A DNA stretch of 64,000 bases from positions 124,001 to 188,000 of the forward strand of contig NZ_CANLYL010000005.1 of assembly GCF_947495275.1 (NCBI RefSeq), read 5' to 3'. Positions 8,652 to 16,836 of the stretch are shown piece after piece. Below the pieces are notes generated by a model. It made no database searches. It worked only from the letters and a program-made list of their open reading frames with translations, and had not been told where the DNA came from. The translations under genes and the position numbers were made by a program. The stretch comes from an uncultured Roseobacter sp. Its GTDB lineage: Bacteria; Pseudomonadota; Alphaproteobacteria; Rhodobacterales; Rhodobacteraceae. Within the stretch, counting starts at the first letter, position 1. Each line of letters begins with the position of its first letter.

Positions 8652-9197
8652 CTATTCAGCTTCCGTAAAGCGCACCTTGCCGATGAAGGGCAGGTTGCGG
8701 TTACGTTGCGCGAAATCAATGCCATACCCCACGACAAATTCATCGGGTATCTCGAACCCGGTCCAGCTTGCCTTGAAATCGACCTCACGGCGGCTGGGTT
8801 TATCCAGAAGGGCGATGGATTTGAGGCGCGCCGGCAGGCGGCTTTCAAGCAGATGTGTGACATGGTTCAACGTGTGGCCGGTATCCACGATATCTTCGAC
8901 CACCAGAACATCGCGGCCTTCAATGGCACCCCGTAAATCCTTGAGAATACGCACTTCTCTGGAGCTTTCCATACCATCGCCATAGCTTGAAGCCTCCAGA
9001 AAGTCGACCTCGATGGGCAGGTCCAACTCGCGCACCAGATCGGCGATAAAAACAAAGCTGCCACGCAACAGCCCCACGACGATCAGCTTGTCGGTACCCT
9101 CATATTCCTTCTGAATCTCGCGACAAAGGTCTTCGATCCGGGCGGCGATCGACTTGGCGGAGATCATTTCATCTATGACATAAGGACGCGTGGACAT
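8652..9197 (-). CDS. hpt: Hypoxanthine phosphoribosyltransferase
   Basis: Salvages hypoxanthine (and usually guanine) to the nucleotide with PRPP. At 181 residues it is the expected size. The PRPP-binding loop [14 protein letters not shown] lies at about 97-110, with the acidic pair Glu101-Asp102. GLLRGSFVF near residue 42-50 is the first phosphate loop, and the C-terminal [22 protein letters not shown] is the family's base-binding end. It diverges from the COQ10-type gene over 69 bases. Confidence 0.93.
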   Translation of the reverse strand: MSTRPYVIDEMISAKSIAARIEDLCREIQKEYEGTDKLIVVGLLRGSFVFIADLVRELDLPIEVDFLEASSYGDGMESSREVRILKDLRGAIEGRDVLVVEDIVDTGHTLNHVTHLLESRLPARLKSIALLDKPSRREVDFKASWTGFEIPDEFVVGYGIDFAQRNRNLPFIGKVRFTEAE

Positions 9198-9266
9198 GGG
9201 TTAGACCTTGATATTGCAGGGCGGACATAGGACATGGATGGCTAACCTTCACAAGCCGACAAATCA

Positions 9267-9722
9267 ATGCCAACCCACTCTGAAACTCGAACGCTCCCCT
9301 ATACAGCCCAGCAAATGTACGATCTGGTTGCCGATGTGGGCAGCTACCCGGAATTTTTGCCATGGTGTTCGGCAGCACGTATCAAGTCCGTGACACCGAA
9401 CGCTGATACGGAGGTCATGGAGGCCGATCTGGTGATCAGTTTCAAAGTCTTCCGCGAACGCTTCACCAGTCGCGTGGTCCTGATGCCCGCCGACCGCAAA
9501 ATTGACACCGAATATCTCGATGGCCCGTTCAAATACATGAAGTCAAACTGGACCTTCAGGGATGTGGAAGGCGGAAGTGAGGTTAGCTTTTTCGTCGATT
9601 TCGCTTTCCGGAACATGATCTTGCAGCGGCTCATTGGTGTTGTTTTCAACGAAGCGATGCAGCGTGTTGTGCGTGCTTTCGAGGCCCGTGCAAAAGATCT
9701 CTACGGCGACGACAAGGCATGA
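9267..9722 (+). CDS. COQ10/RatA-type START-domain protein
   Basis: A 151-residue SRPBCC/START protein with the family opening LPYTAQQMYDLVADVGSYPEFLPWC and ending in FNEAMQRVVRAFEARA. Relatives are mitochondrial COQ10, which binds ubiquinone and helps respiratory electron transfer, and enterobacterial RatA, reported as a toxin acting on ribosomes. In Alphaproteobacteria the ubiquinone-binding role is the more likely one, with no antitoxin partner seen here. The next gene starts 28 bases later on the same strand. Confidence 0.87.
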   Translation: MPTHSETRTLPYTAQQMYDLVADVGSYPEFLPWCSAARIKSVTPNADTEVMEADLVISFKVFRERFTSRVVLMPADRKIDTEYLDGPFKYMKSNWTFRDVEGGSEVSFFVDFAFRNMILQRLIGVVFNEAMQRVVRAFEARAKDLYGDDKA

Positions 9723-9750
9723 AGCCCGGGGGCGAGAGGCAGGGTCTGAC

Positions 9751-11043
9751 ATGAACATCACCGACGCACTTGTGGCCTTTTCAACAATTGATGCGGACCC
9801 CGAAGCGCGAGACATGATGCGCCTGTCGCTTTTCGATTGGGCGGCATGCGGCATGGCCGGGGCGGCAGAAACTGATTTTGCAGGCTTTTCCCGGCTTGTC
9901 CTGCAACAGGGCGGGACGGCGGAAGCGATGACGCTGCTTGGGTCCACGATCCCGGCAGCCGCTGCGGCATTGGTAAACGGCACATTGAGCCATGCGTTGG
10001 ATTTCGATGACACGCATTTCGCCCATATTGGCCATCCTTCTGTTGTCGTTGTGCCCGCAGCTTTGGCTGTTGCGCAAAAAGAAGGGTTGGGTTTTGAAGC
10101 AATGCTGGATGCGGCACTGATCGGTGTCGAGGCGTCGATCCATGTTGGTCTTTGGCTGGGACGGGATCACTATCAGATCGGCTTTCACCAAACCGCAACA
10201 GCAGGAGCCTTTGGCGCCACACTCGCCACCGCCCGTCTGCTGGGATTGACCAACTGCGAAACGCGCCATGCGCTGGGTCTTTGCGCCTCGATGGCATCGG
10301 GGGTGAAAGCGCAATTCGGCACGGCTGGAAAACCGCTCAATGCAGGTCTTGCGGCGCGCAATGGCGTCGAGGCAGCACTTTGGGCGCATCAGGGCATGAC
10401 CGCTGCATGGGATGGGCTGGACGGGCCGTCGGGGTTTGGGGACACACATCACGGATCCGCTCAGACAGAGCATCTGGCCACTCTCGGCAACGCGCCCTGG
10501 CATATCCTGTCGATCAGCCACAAATTTCACGCCTGCTGTCATGGATTGCATGCGATGCTTGAGGCGATCGCGGGTACCGCGATCTCTCGTGACGACGTAA
10601 AGGCCGTTGCGATCACGACGCATCCGCGCTGGATGTCGGTCTGCAACAAGGCGGACCCCACAACAGGCTTGGAGGCGAAATTCAGCTACCGCCATACGGC
10701 AGCGATGGCGCTCAGCGGCATTTCCACGTCTCGCCGTGAAATGTTCAGCGATGCAATGGCCAACGACCCGGCGCTTGGGGCACTGCGGCAAAAAATTCTG
10801 GTGCATGAGGATGCCGGGCTGTCGGAAATGCAGGCGAAGGTTCAGATCACGCGCCAAAACGGCGAGGTTGCAGAGTTTTCTCACGATCTTGCCGCGCCGA
10901 TGCGCTTGGCAACGCGCCGGGAAAAACTGCAGATCAAGGCCCGCGATCTGGTGGGTGCAGAGATGGCGGATCAGATATGGGCGGCCATCGCTTCTGATGA
11001 TTTTGCAGGGCTGTGCCTGATTCTGGGTGGGTCAAAGCGCTGA
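9751..11043 (+). CDS. MmgE/PrpD family protein
   Basis: A 430-residue member of the MmgE/PrpD superfamily, which contains 2-methylcitrate dehydratase and cis-aconitate decarboxylase-like enzymes. The substrate-pocket motif HALDFDDTH occurs at 81-89, with KFHACCHGLH further on. The frame is open upstream to 9634, but that part overlaps the COQ10-type gene, so the ATG at 9751 is the likely start. No prpB or prpC is nearby, so a true methylcitrate role is not supported. Its last 12 bases overlap the convergent cinA-type gene. Confidence 0.85.
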   Translation: MNITDALVAFSTIDADPEARDMMRLSLFDWAACGMAGAAETDFAGFSRLVLQQGGTAEAMTLLGSTIPAAAAALVNGTLSHALDFDDTHFAHIGHPSVVVVPAALAVAQKEGLGFEAMLDAALIGVEASIHVGLWLGRDHYQIGFHQTATAGAFGATLATARLLGLTNCETRHALGLCASMASGVKAQFGTAGKPLNAGLAARNGVEAALWAHQGMTAAWDGLDGPSGFGDTHHGSAQTEHLATLGNAPWHILSISHKFHACCHGLHAMLEAIAGTAISRDDVKAVAITTHPRWMSVCNKADPTTGLEAKFSYRHTAAMALSGISTSRREMFSDAMANDPALGALRQKILVHEDAGLSEMQAKVQITRQNGEVAEFSHDLAAPMRLATRREKLQIKARDLVGAEMADQIWAAIASDDFAGLCLILGGSKR

Positions 11044-11496
11044 TAACAGCAGGCGCAGCGCGTGATCTCTGGCCGCAAGTCGCACGTTTTTGCGCCCCAA
11101 TGGGCCAAAGTCCACGGTTTCGGCACGGATGCCTCCGTCTTTGGCCACGGCGAAACAGACCCGGCCTTCGGGTTTGTGTTCCGAGCCCCCGGGCCCGGCG
11201 ATACCTGTGACCGAGACGCTGATGTCCGCATGGGATTCGGACCGCGCACCGCGTGCCATCTCAATGGCGGTTTGTTCTGATACCGCGCCGAATTCACCAA
11301 GCGTTTCCGGGGTGACACCCAGCATTTCGATCTTGGCGCAATTGGCGTAGGTCACAAAACCACGCTCAACCACGGCGGAGGATCCGGGCACATCGGTCAG
11401 AGCCGCCGCGACCAGACCACCGGTACAGCTTTCCGCCGTGGCGATCATTTTTTTGGACGCGGCCGCTTTTTCAATGATCTGGGCGGTAAGTGTCAC
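11032..11496 (-). CDS. CinA-family nicotinamide-nucleotide amidohydrolase
   Basis: A 154-residue stand-alone CinA C-terminal domain (PncC type), which deamidates NMN in pyridine nucleotide recycling. The motif TAESCTGGLVAAALTDVPGSS is the family signature, followed by GFVTYANCAK and VTGIAGPGG. It is the last gene of ispD-ispF-pgpA-cinA and overlaps the pgpA stop by 4 bases. Confidence 0.9.
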   Translation of the reverse strand: MTLTAQIIEKAAASKKMIATAESCTGGLVAAALTDVPGSSAVVERGFVTYANCAKIEMLGVTPETLGEFGAVSEQTAIEMARGARSESHADISVSVTGIAGPGGSEHKPEGRVCFAVAKDGGIRAETVDFGPLGRKNVRLAARDHALRLLLSAL

Positions 11497-11990
11497 TGCA
11501 AGACCCCGTGATAAACCCCGCCGAGCACAAGGACGCCCAGCGCGGCAAAAACGCCGGCAATGACGTCATCTAGCATGACCCCCAGCGCGTCGCCGCGGCG
11601 ATCGGCCCACCCCACAGGACCGGGTTTGAGAATGTCAAAAAAACGAAAGAGACCAAAGGCTGCGATCCACCCCGGCCAAAAAGCAAGGATGTTGAGGCCC
11701 ATGGACCAGGCCATATAGGAGAGCGGTAAAATGGCGATCCATTGCCCCACGAGTTCGTCGACAACGATTTCCGATGGGTCGTGGTCATCGCCGCCGCGGG
11801 TCATTTGAGCCGTCGCCCACCAGCCTTTCAAAAAAGCGATGATGATGCCAAGGATCAGTAACGGAAACCCGCCCAGAACGTGGAGCAACCAGCCCCATGG
11901 CAGGGCTACCAGCGATCCCCAAGTGCCGGGTGCCGGGCGGATGTAGCCAACCCCCAGAACTGTTCCGATCAACGGTGCGAAACGCTTCAT
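11493..11990 (-). CDS. pgpA: Phosphatidylglycerophosphatase A
   Basis: Dephosphorylates phosphatidylglycerol phosphate to phosphatidylglycerol in the inner membrane. The 165 residues hold about four hydrophobic segments. [16 protein letters not shown] carries the acidic residues of the family active site, and [20 protein letters not shown] near the C terminus is the second conserved acidic stretch. It overlaps ispF by 4 bases at its start and the cinA-type gene by 4 at its end, so translation is probably coupled. Confidence 0.92.
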   Translation of the reverse strand: MKRFAPLIGTVLGVGYIRPAPGTWGSLVALPWGWLLHVLGGFPLLILGIIIAFLKGWWATAQMTRGGDDHDPSEIVVDELVGQWIAILPLSYMAWSMGLNILAFWPGWIAAFGLFRFFDILKPGPVGWADRRGDALGVMLDDVIAGVFAALGVLVLGGVYHGVLQ

Positions 11991-12466
11991 GCGGTCACCA
12001 ATGCCGCAGTTGCAAGGCAGGCGATGCCTTCGCCGCGTCCCGTGAAGCCCAGCTTTTCGGAGGTCGTTGCCTTGACCGAAATGCGTTCGATAGCGACGCC
12101 CGTCATTTCAGCCAGAGCCTCCCGCATTGTCTGCGCATGAGGGCCGATTTTCGGCTGCTCGCAAATCAACGTGCAATCAATGTTGGAGATGGCAAACCCG
12201 AGGTCGGCAGCCAGTTTCACGGCGTGGCGCAAAAAGATGTCGCTGGCGGCACCTTTCCATTGTGGATCACTTGGCGGGAAGTGCTGCCCGATATCTCCGC
12301 GCGCCAAAGCGCCGTAGATGGCGTCAGTGACCGCATGCAGGGCAACATCCGCGTCAGAGTGCCCCTGAAGGCCCCGCTCGTGCGGGATGTTGATGCCGCA
12401 GAGGATCACATGATCCCCCGGCCCAAAGGCGTGCACGTCAAATCCGTTACCCAGTCTGATGTCCAT
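11987..12466 (-). CDS. ispF: 2-C-methyl-D-erythritol 2,4-cyclodiphosphate synthase
   Basis: Fifth step of the MEP isoprenoid pathway. The 159 residues begin [14 protein letters not shown], whose D-x-H pair binds the metal, followed by [19 protein letters not shown] and [11 protein letters not shown], both signature stretches. The C terminus [21 protein letters not shown] is also typical. Its first 20 bases overlap the end of ispD in another frame. In many Alphaproteobacteria the two are one fused IspDF protein; here they are separate but overlapping. Confidence 0.95.
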   Translation of the reverse strand: MDIRLGNGFDVHAFGPGDHVILCGINIPHERGLQGHSDADVALHAVTDAIYGALARGDIGQHFPPSDPQWKGAASDIFLRHAVKLAADLGFAISNIDCTLICEQPKIGPHAQTMREALAEMTGVAIERISVKATTSEKLGFTGRGEGIACLATAALVTA

Positions 12467-13121
12467 GACGCTCTCTCAAAATGCGTTCTGCCCGCCCGAA
12501 ATCCTCCGGTACGGTGATTTTCAGGTTGTCTTCGCTACCATCGGTGATCACGATCTTCAATCCGGCCTGCCGCGCCAAGGCAACATCGTCTGAACCGCCC
12601 TTGGGAAACGCCCGATGCGCGGCAAGGATCGCATCGACATGAAATCCTTGCGGGGTCTGGGCACGATAGAGCGCTTTCCGGTCAACGATATCTGAAACCT
12701 GGCCCGCGTCACCGCGCCACAAGGTATCGACAACAGGCACAGCAGGTGCTGCGGCGGGCGCTGTTTTCAAGGCTGCCAGCACGCCGTCGATGATCTTCGC
12801 GGTCACGCAAGGTCGCGCGGCATCATGGATCAGGACCTGATCGCAGGCCCCTTCAAGAACTTCCAGACCGGCGCGAACGGATGCGCTGCGGGTAGCGCCT
12901 CCGGTAACGACATCTGCGGCGGGCGTTCCGGGCCAGACGTCCTGTTGGACGTCATCGGGATGCAGAACGAGGATGAGCCGGTGAATGCCCGGATGATCGG
13001 CAAAAACCTGTAGCGCGTGCTGCGCGCTTGTGCGCCCTGCCAAGGGGCGCCATTGCTTGGGCAGACCGCCGCCCGCGCGGTGACCCCGACCCGCAGCAAC
13101 GATAATAGCCGCGACCTTCAT
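12447..13121 (-). CDS. ispD: 2-C-methyl-D-erythritol 4-phosphate cytidylyltransferase
   Basis: Third step of the MEP pathway, making CDP-methylerythritol. At 224 residues it is standard length. The nucleotide-binding opening [21 protein letters not shown] shows the glycine-rich loop and the Lys of the signature; [11 protein letters not shown] and RAQTPQGF are the other diagnostic blocks. It is first in ispD-ispF-pgpA-cinA and diverges from dusB across 178 bases that hold two palindromes. Confidence 0.95.
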   Translation of the reverse strand: MKVAAIIVAAGRGHRAGGGLPKQWRPLAGRTSAQHALQVFADHPGIHRLILVLHPDDVQQDVWPGTPAADVVTGGATRSASVRAGLEVLEGACDQVLIHDAARPCVTAKIIDGVLAALKTAPAAAPAVPVVDTLWRGDAGQVSDIVDRKALYRAQTPQGFHVDAILAAHRAFPKGGSDDVALARQAGLKIVITDGSEDNLKITVPEDFGRAERILRERHGHQTG

Positions 13122-13138
13122 ATGCTTGAATGCCCTGT

Positions 13139-13156
13139 CATAGAGATGTGTCTATG
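13139..13156. repeat. Inverted repeat CATAGA-N6-TCTATG in the ispD/dusB gap
   Basis: Perfect six-base arms around six bases, 18 bases upstream of the ispD start. Its centre is about 52 bases, close to five helical turns, from the larger palindrome at 13190. It could be an operator for ispD or a half-site of a looping arrangement. Confidence 0.4.
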
Positions 13157-13189
13157 GCTTTGTCCGCGCGGTGGCAAATGGCGATTGAT

Positions 13190-13208
13190 ATGCCTAATAA
13201 TTAGGCAA
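13190..13208. promoter_or_regulatory. 19-bp perfect palindrome, candidate NtrC-type operator
   Basis: TTGCCTAATAATTAGGCAA has nine-base arms with a single central A. Reading from the core, it is GCC-N9-GGC, which agrees with the CGCC-N9-GGC pattern I recall for Rhodobacter capsulatus NtrC sites. It lies 92 bases before dusB, the first gene of dusB-ntrB-ntrC, so autoregulation by NtrC is a natural hypothesis. The symmetry is directly visible; the regulator is inferred. Confidence 0.6.
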
Positions 13209-13299
13209 CATGAATTCAATGCCGTCACGGAAGGGCTGGAAACATTGAGGTAATGCACGGCAATAGATAGCCTACCCCCAGTGCACAAGGATTAAGCAA

Positions 13300-14283
13300 G
13301 TGACAACCGCTGCTCTGCCGTTTGATTTGAAACCGCCCGTTTTGCTGGCGCCCATGGCTGGAATCACCGATCTGCCGTTTCGGTCATTGGTCGCCGGCTT
13401 TGGCGCGGGGCTGGTGGTCTCGGAGATGGTCGCCAGTCACGATATGCTGAATGCCCGCCCGGGCAGCCGGGAAAAGGCGGAGCTGGGTTTGGGAGAGGTT
13501 GGCACGGCCGTTCAGCTGGCCGGGCGCGAAGCGGCACCGATGGCCGAGGCTGCCCGCATGGTCGAAGGGCAGGGCGCGCAGGTGATCGACATCAACATGG
13601 GCTGTCCTGCCAAGAAGGTGACGCAGGGCTATTCCGGCTCGGCGCTGATGCGCACGCCGGATCACGCGCTGACATTGATCGAGGCTGTGGTCAGGGCAGT
13701 GAACATTCCGGTCACACTTAAGACGCGATTGGGCTGGGATGACAGCTTGCTGAATGCGCCGGATATCGCGCGCCGGGCCGAGGCCGCCGGTATCCGGATG
13801 ATCACCATCCACGGGCGTACGCGGTGCCAGTTCTACAAGGGTCAGGCCGATTGGGCCGCCATTCGCAATGTCAAAAACGCCGTGGAAATTCCGGTGATCG
13901 CAAATGGGGATATTGTCGATGCCGCATCGGCTGCGCGCGCTCTGGAGCGTTCGGGGGCGGATGGCGTCATGGTCGGGCGCGGCGCGCGGGGCAAACCCTG
14001 GTTGCTGGCACAAATCGCCCACGACCTCTTTGGCCACCGAGCGCCGGTGATCCCCAAAGGTCGCGATTTCGCGGATCTTGTGCTGGGGCACTACGAGGCG
14101 ATGATCCGCTTCTACGGGGAAACCCTTGGTCTGCGGGTCGCCCGAAAACACCTTGGCTGGTACATGGATACCTGTGGCACGCCTGCTGATCAGCGGCGCG
14201 CGGTACTGACGGCACCGGACGTGCGATCAACCTCTGCGCTGATTGCTGACGCTTGCACCGCGCCTGACGTGGTGGCTGCATGA
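13300..14283 (+). CDS. dusB: tRNA-dihydrouridine synthase (NifR3)
   Basis: FMN- and NADPH-dependent reduction of uridines in tRNA. The 327 residues include the FMN-site opening APMAGITDLPFR (17-28), NMGCPAKKV with the catalytic Cys102, and the phosphate-binding GADGVMVGRGARGKPW. The start is GTG at 13300 with AAGGA upstream. The gene overlaps ntrB by 4 bases (ATGA). The nifR3-ntrB-ntrC order is known from Rhodobacter capsulatus and related Alphaproteobacteria, so the tRNA gene leads the nitrogen operon. Confidence 0.95.
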   Translation: MTTAALPFDLKPPVLLAPMAGITDLPFRSLVAGFGAGLVVSEMVASHDMLNARPGSREKAELGLGEVGTAVQLAGREAAPMAEAARMVEGQGAQVIDINMGCPAKKVTQGYSGSALMRTPDHALTLIEAVVRAVNIPVTLKTRLGWDDSLLNAPDIARRAEAAGIRMITIHGRTRCQFYKGQADWAAIRNVKNAVEIPVIANGDIVDAASAARALERSGADGVMVGRGARGKPWLLAQIAHDLFGHRAPVIPKGRDFADLVLGHYEAMIRFYGETLGLRVARKHLGWYMDTCGTPADQRRAVLTAPDVRSTSALIADACTAPDVVAA

Positions 14284-15347
14284 ATTCGGACAGCTCAATC
14301 TGGGCCAGCCTGCCGGTCCCGACCCTGATCATTGGGCCGGACAATCAAATTGTCGACATCAACTCCGCCGCCGAAGGCTTTCTCAACGTTTCCGCGAAAT
14401 CCGTGCGCGATGTGCCGGTATGGGACCAGGTTGCGGTAAACGATCCGCTGGAGACCGCCTTCGAACGTGCGCGATCCAGCGGCACACCGCTCTTTGTGAA
14501 TGACGTCGATGTCGGCAGCGGGCAGCGCGCGCCCATGCAATCCGATTTGCAGATTGCACCTTTGAACGGCACCCCGGGGCATATGATCCTGATGATCTCA
14601 CCGCGAGAACTCGCCGGACGCATGACGCAGAATCATTCGGTGAAATCGGCGGCCAAGTCGGCGATCGGCATGGCTGAAATGCTGGCGCATGAGATAAAGA
14701 ACCCGCTGGCCGGGATCACCGGGGCGGCGCAACTGCTGAGCATGAACCTTGGCGCGGAGGATCTCGAACTCACCGATCTGATCGTCGAGGAGAGCCGCCG
14801 GATCGTCAAACTTCTGGGGCAGGTCGAGCAATTCGGCAACTTGTCCGTGCCGGATTTCCAACCGGTCAACATACACGATGTTCTGGACCGGGCGCGGCGT
14901 TCCGCGCTGCTGGGGTTCGGCGCGCACATGAAGATCATCGAGGATTACGATCCCTCTTTGCCGCTGGCCTTCGGCGATCCTGACCAGCTGTTGCAGGTGG
15001 TGCTGAACCTGTTGAAAAACGCCTCCGAAGCGTCGGGCGGGGCGGCGGGCACCATCCGCCTGCACAGTTATTTCGAGCATTCTTTCCGTCTGCGCAGGTC
15101 GGATGGGTCAGGCAAATCACTGCCCCTGCAAATTGAGATCATCGACGACGGTCCTGGACTGCCTGAAAACATCAAGGGTGATGTTTTTGATCCCTTTGTC
15201 TCGGGCCGGGAGAATGGCACCGGCCTTGGGCTGGCGCTTGTCAGCAAGATCATTTCCGATCACGACGGGTGGATTTCTGTCACCTCTGTGCCCGGCAAAA
15301 CGGTTTTTCGAATTTCACTCTCACGCGCACCGGAAACTGCCGCGTGA
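14280..15347 (+). CDS. ntrB: Nitrogen sensor histidine kinase NtrB
   Basis: Cytoplasmic kinase/phosphatase for NtrC, controlled by PII signalling. The 355 residues hold a PAS domain (about 6-110), a dimerisation/phosphoacceptor domain with the H box LAHEIKNPLAGI (His137), and a HATPase domain with NLLKNASEA (N box), DDGPGLP (G1) and GRENGTGLGLALV (G2). No membrane helix is present, as expected. Its ATG overlaps the dusB stop, and ntrC follows after 23 bases. Confidence 0.95.
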   Translation: MNSDSSIWASLPVPTLIIGPDNQIVDINSAAEGFLNVSAKSVRDVPVWDQVAVNDPLETAFERARSSGTPLFVNDVDVGSGQRAPMQSDLQIAPLNGTPGHMILMISPRELAGRMTQNHSVKSAAKSAIGMAEMLAHEIKNPLAGITGAAQLLSMNLGAEDLELTDLIVEESRRIVKLLGQVEQFGNLSVPDFQPVNIHDVLDRARRSALLGFGAHMKIIEDYDPSLPLAFGDPDQLLQVVLNLLKNASEASGGAAGTIRLHSYFEHSFRLRRSDGSGKSLPLQIEIIDDGPGLPENIKGDVFDPFVSGRENGTGLGLALVSKIISDHDGWISVTSVPGKTVFRISLSRAPETAA

Positions 15348-15370
15348 CGGATACTCAGGAGACGTAAGAT

Positions 15371-16735
15371 ATGGATGGCACGGTACTTGTCGCCGATGAC
15401 GACAGAACGATCCGCACTGTTCTGACCCAGGCCCTGACGCGAGCAGGGTGCAAAGTGCATGCGACATCCAGCCTGACCACCCTGATGCGATGGGTCGGTG
15501 AGGGCAAAGGCGATGTGGTGATTTCCGATGTGATGATGCCGGACGGTAATGGACTGGAAATGCTGCCAAAAATCGCCGAGGATCGCCCGGGGCTGCCGGT
15601 GATCGTGATCTCTGCGCAAAACACCATCATGACGGCGATTCAAGCTGCGGAGGCGGAAGCCTATGACTACCTGCCCAAGCCCTTTGACCTGCCCGATCTG
15701 ATGAAACGAACCGCGCGTGCACTGGAGGCGCGACCCCAAAGCCCTGCGGCAAGCTCAAGCTCGGACGGGCGTCCGGATGAGCTGCCTCTGGTCGGGCGCA
15801 CCGCTGTCATGCAATCGCTCTACAGGGTTGTGGCCCGGGTCATGAACACAGATCTCCCCGTGCTGATCTGGGGCGAGTCTGGCACAGGGAAATCTTTGAT
15901 TGCCAGGGCCATTCATGATTTCTCTGATCGCCGCAATCTGCCGTTTATCACCGCTGCGGCCGCAGACCTTCTCGACCTCGAAGGTCCGGCCCGTTTGTTG
16001 GCGCGGGTCAAAGGGGGCACGCTTTTGATCGAGGAAATCGCTGATTTGCCCGCTGAGTTGCAAGCCAGGCTGGTCCATATGATGGACACACCGGGAGACT
16101 ATCAGCCGCGTTTTCTCGCAACCAGCCAGACCGATCTGAACGATGCGATGGAGGCGGGGCAGGTCCGCAAGGATCTCTATTACCGGCTCAGTGGCGCGAC
16201 ACTTACCGTACCTGCCCTGCGCGAACGGGTTGATGACATCCCGGTTCTGGCGGAGCATTTCCTCGTGAAAGCCGAGGCTGCAGGCAGCGCTGCGCGACAG
16301 CTGTCAGCACAGGCCAGCGAGATTTTTCGCAATTACAGCTGGCCGGGAAACGTGCGGCAGCTTGAAAATGCCGTCCGACGGCTGGGGCTGACCAGCCGCG
16401 CCCCGGAAATTTCGGCAAGCGAGGTCGAACAGGTTTTGGGTGCCCAGCCCGACCTCGAACCGATGCGCACGGCTGGCAACACGGAGAAACTCGGCGCGTC
16501 GGTTGAGCGTCACCTGAGGCGGTATTTCGACCTTCACGGGAACATGTTGCCGCCCGCCGGGCTCTACACGCGCATCTTGCGGGAAGTCGAAGCGCCGCTG
16601 ATCGGGATTGCACTTGAGGCGACAGGCGGAAATCAGGCAAAATGCGCCGATTTGCTTGGGATTAACCGAAATACCCTGCGAAAGAAGATCACAAATCTCG
16701 ATATAGAGGTGACACGCCGCCGCAAATTGATGTAA
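15371..16735 (+). CDS. ntrC: Nitrogen response regulator NtrC lacking the GAFTGA loop
   Basis: A 454-residue regulator phosphorylated by NtrB. The receiver domain has the acceptor Asp53 in [10 protein letters not shown] and Lys103 in PKPF. The AAA domain has Walker A GESGTGKS (168-175) and Walker B GTLLIEEI. The C-terminal Fis-type helix-turn-helix is [20 protein letters not shown]. Between the two Walker motifs the whole stretch that normally contains GAFTGA is missing, so contact with sigma54 is not expected. R. capsulatus NtrC also lacks it and works with the housekeeping sigma factor. A candidate autoregulatory palindrome lies before dusB. Confidence 0.95.
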   Translation: MDGTVLVADDDRTIRTVLTQALTRAGCKVHATSSLTTLMRWVGEGKGDVVISDVMMPDGNGLEMLPKIAEDRPGLPVIVISAQNTIMTAIQAAEAEAYDYLPKPFDLPDLMKRTARALEARPQSPAASSSSDGRPDELPLVGRTAVMQSLYRVVARVMNTDLPVLIWGESGTGKSLIARAIHDFSDRRNLPFITAAAADLLDLEGPARLLARVKGGTLLIEEIADLPAELQARLVHMMDTPGDYQPRFLATSQTDLNDAMEAGQVRKDLYYRLSGATLTVPALRERVDDIPVLAEHFLVKAEAAGSAARQLSAQASEIFRNYSWPGNVRQLENAVRRLGLTSRAPEISASEVEQVLGAQPDLEPMRTAGNTEKLGASVERHLRRYFDLHGNMLPPAGLYTRILREVEAPLIGIALEATGGNQAKCADLLGINRNTLRKKITNLDIEVTRRRKLM

Positions 16736-16738
16736 AAC

Positions 16739-16757
16739 GGCCACACAAAGCGTGGCC
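16739..16757 (+). repeat. Stem-loop between ntrC and ntrY
   Basis: GGCCAC and GTGGCC pair over a seven-base loop (ACAAAGC), starting 3 bases after the ntrC stop. No T run follows, so it is not an intrinsic terminator. It may protect the ntrC 3' end or mark a processing point between ntrBC and ntrYX. Confidence 0.5.
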
Positions 16758-16836
16758 ATTGGGGGACACCCCTGATCAGGACCACAAAATAGAGCGGTCA
16801 GGCGTGAAAGCGCCACATCATTTGTGAGGGCATCGG

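Noticed and set aside
9267-9722. A RatA-type toxin of a toxin-antitoxin pair
   Set aside because: No RatB-like antitoxin frame is next to it; the COQ10-type ubiquinone role is more likely in this group.
9781-10884. A 367-codon reverse frame
   Set aside because: It lies within the MmgE/PrpD gene and has a low-complexity Arg/His/Cys-rich translation.
13160-13200. A sigma54 promoter (GG-N10-GC) upstream of dusB
   Set aside because: TGGCA occurs at about 13172, but no GC follows at the right distance, and the NtrC here lacks the sigma54-contact loop.
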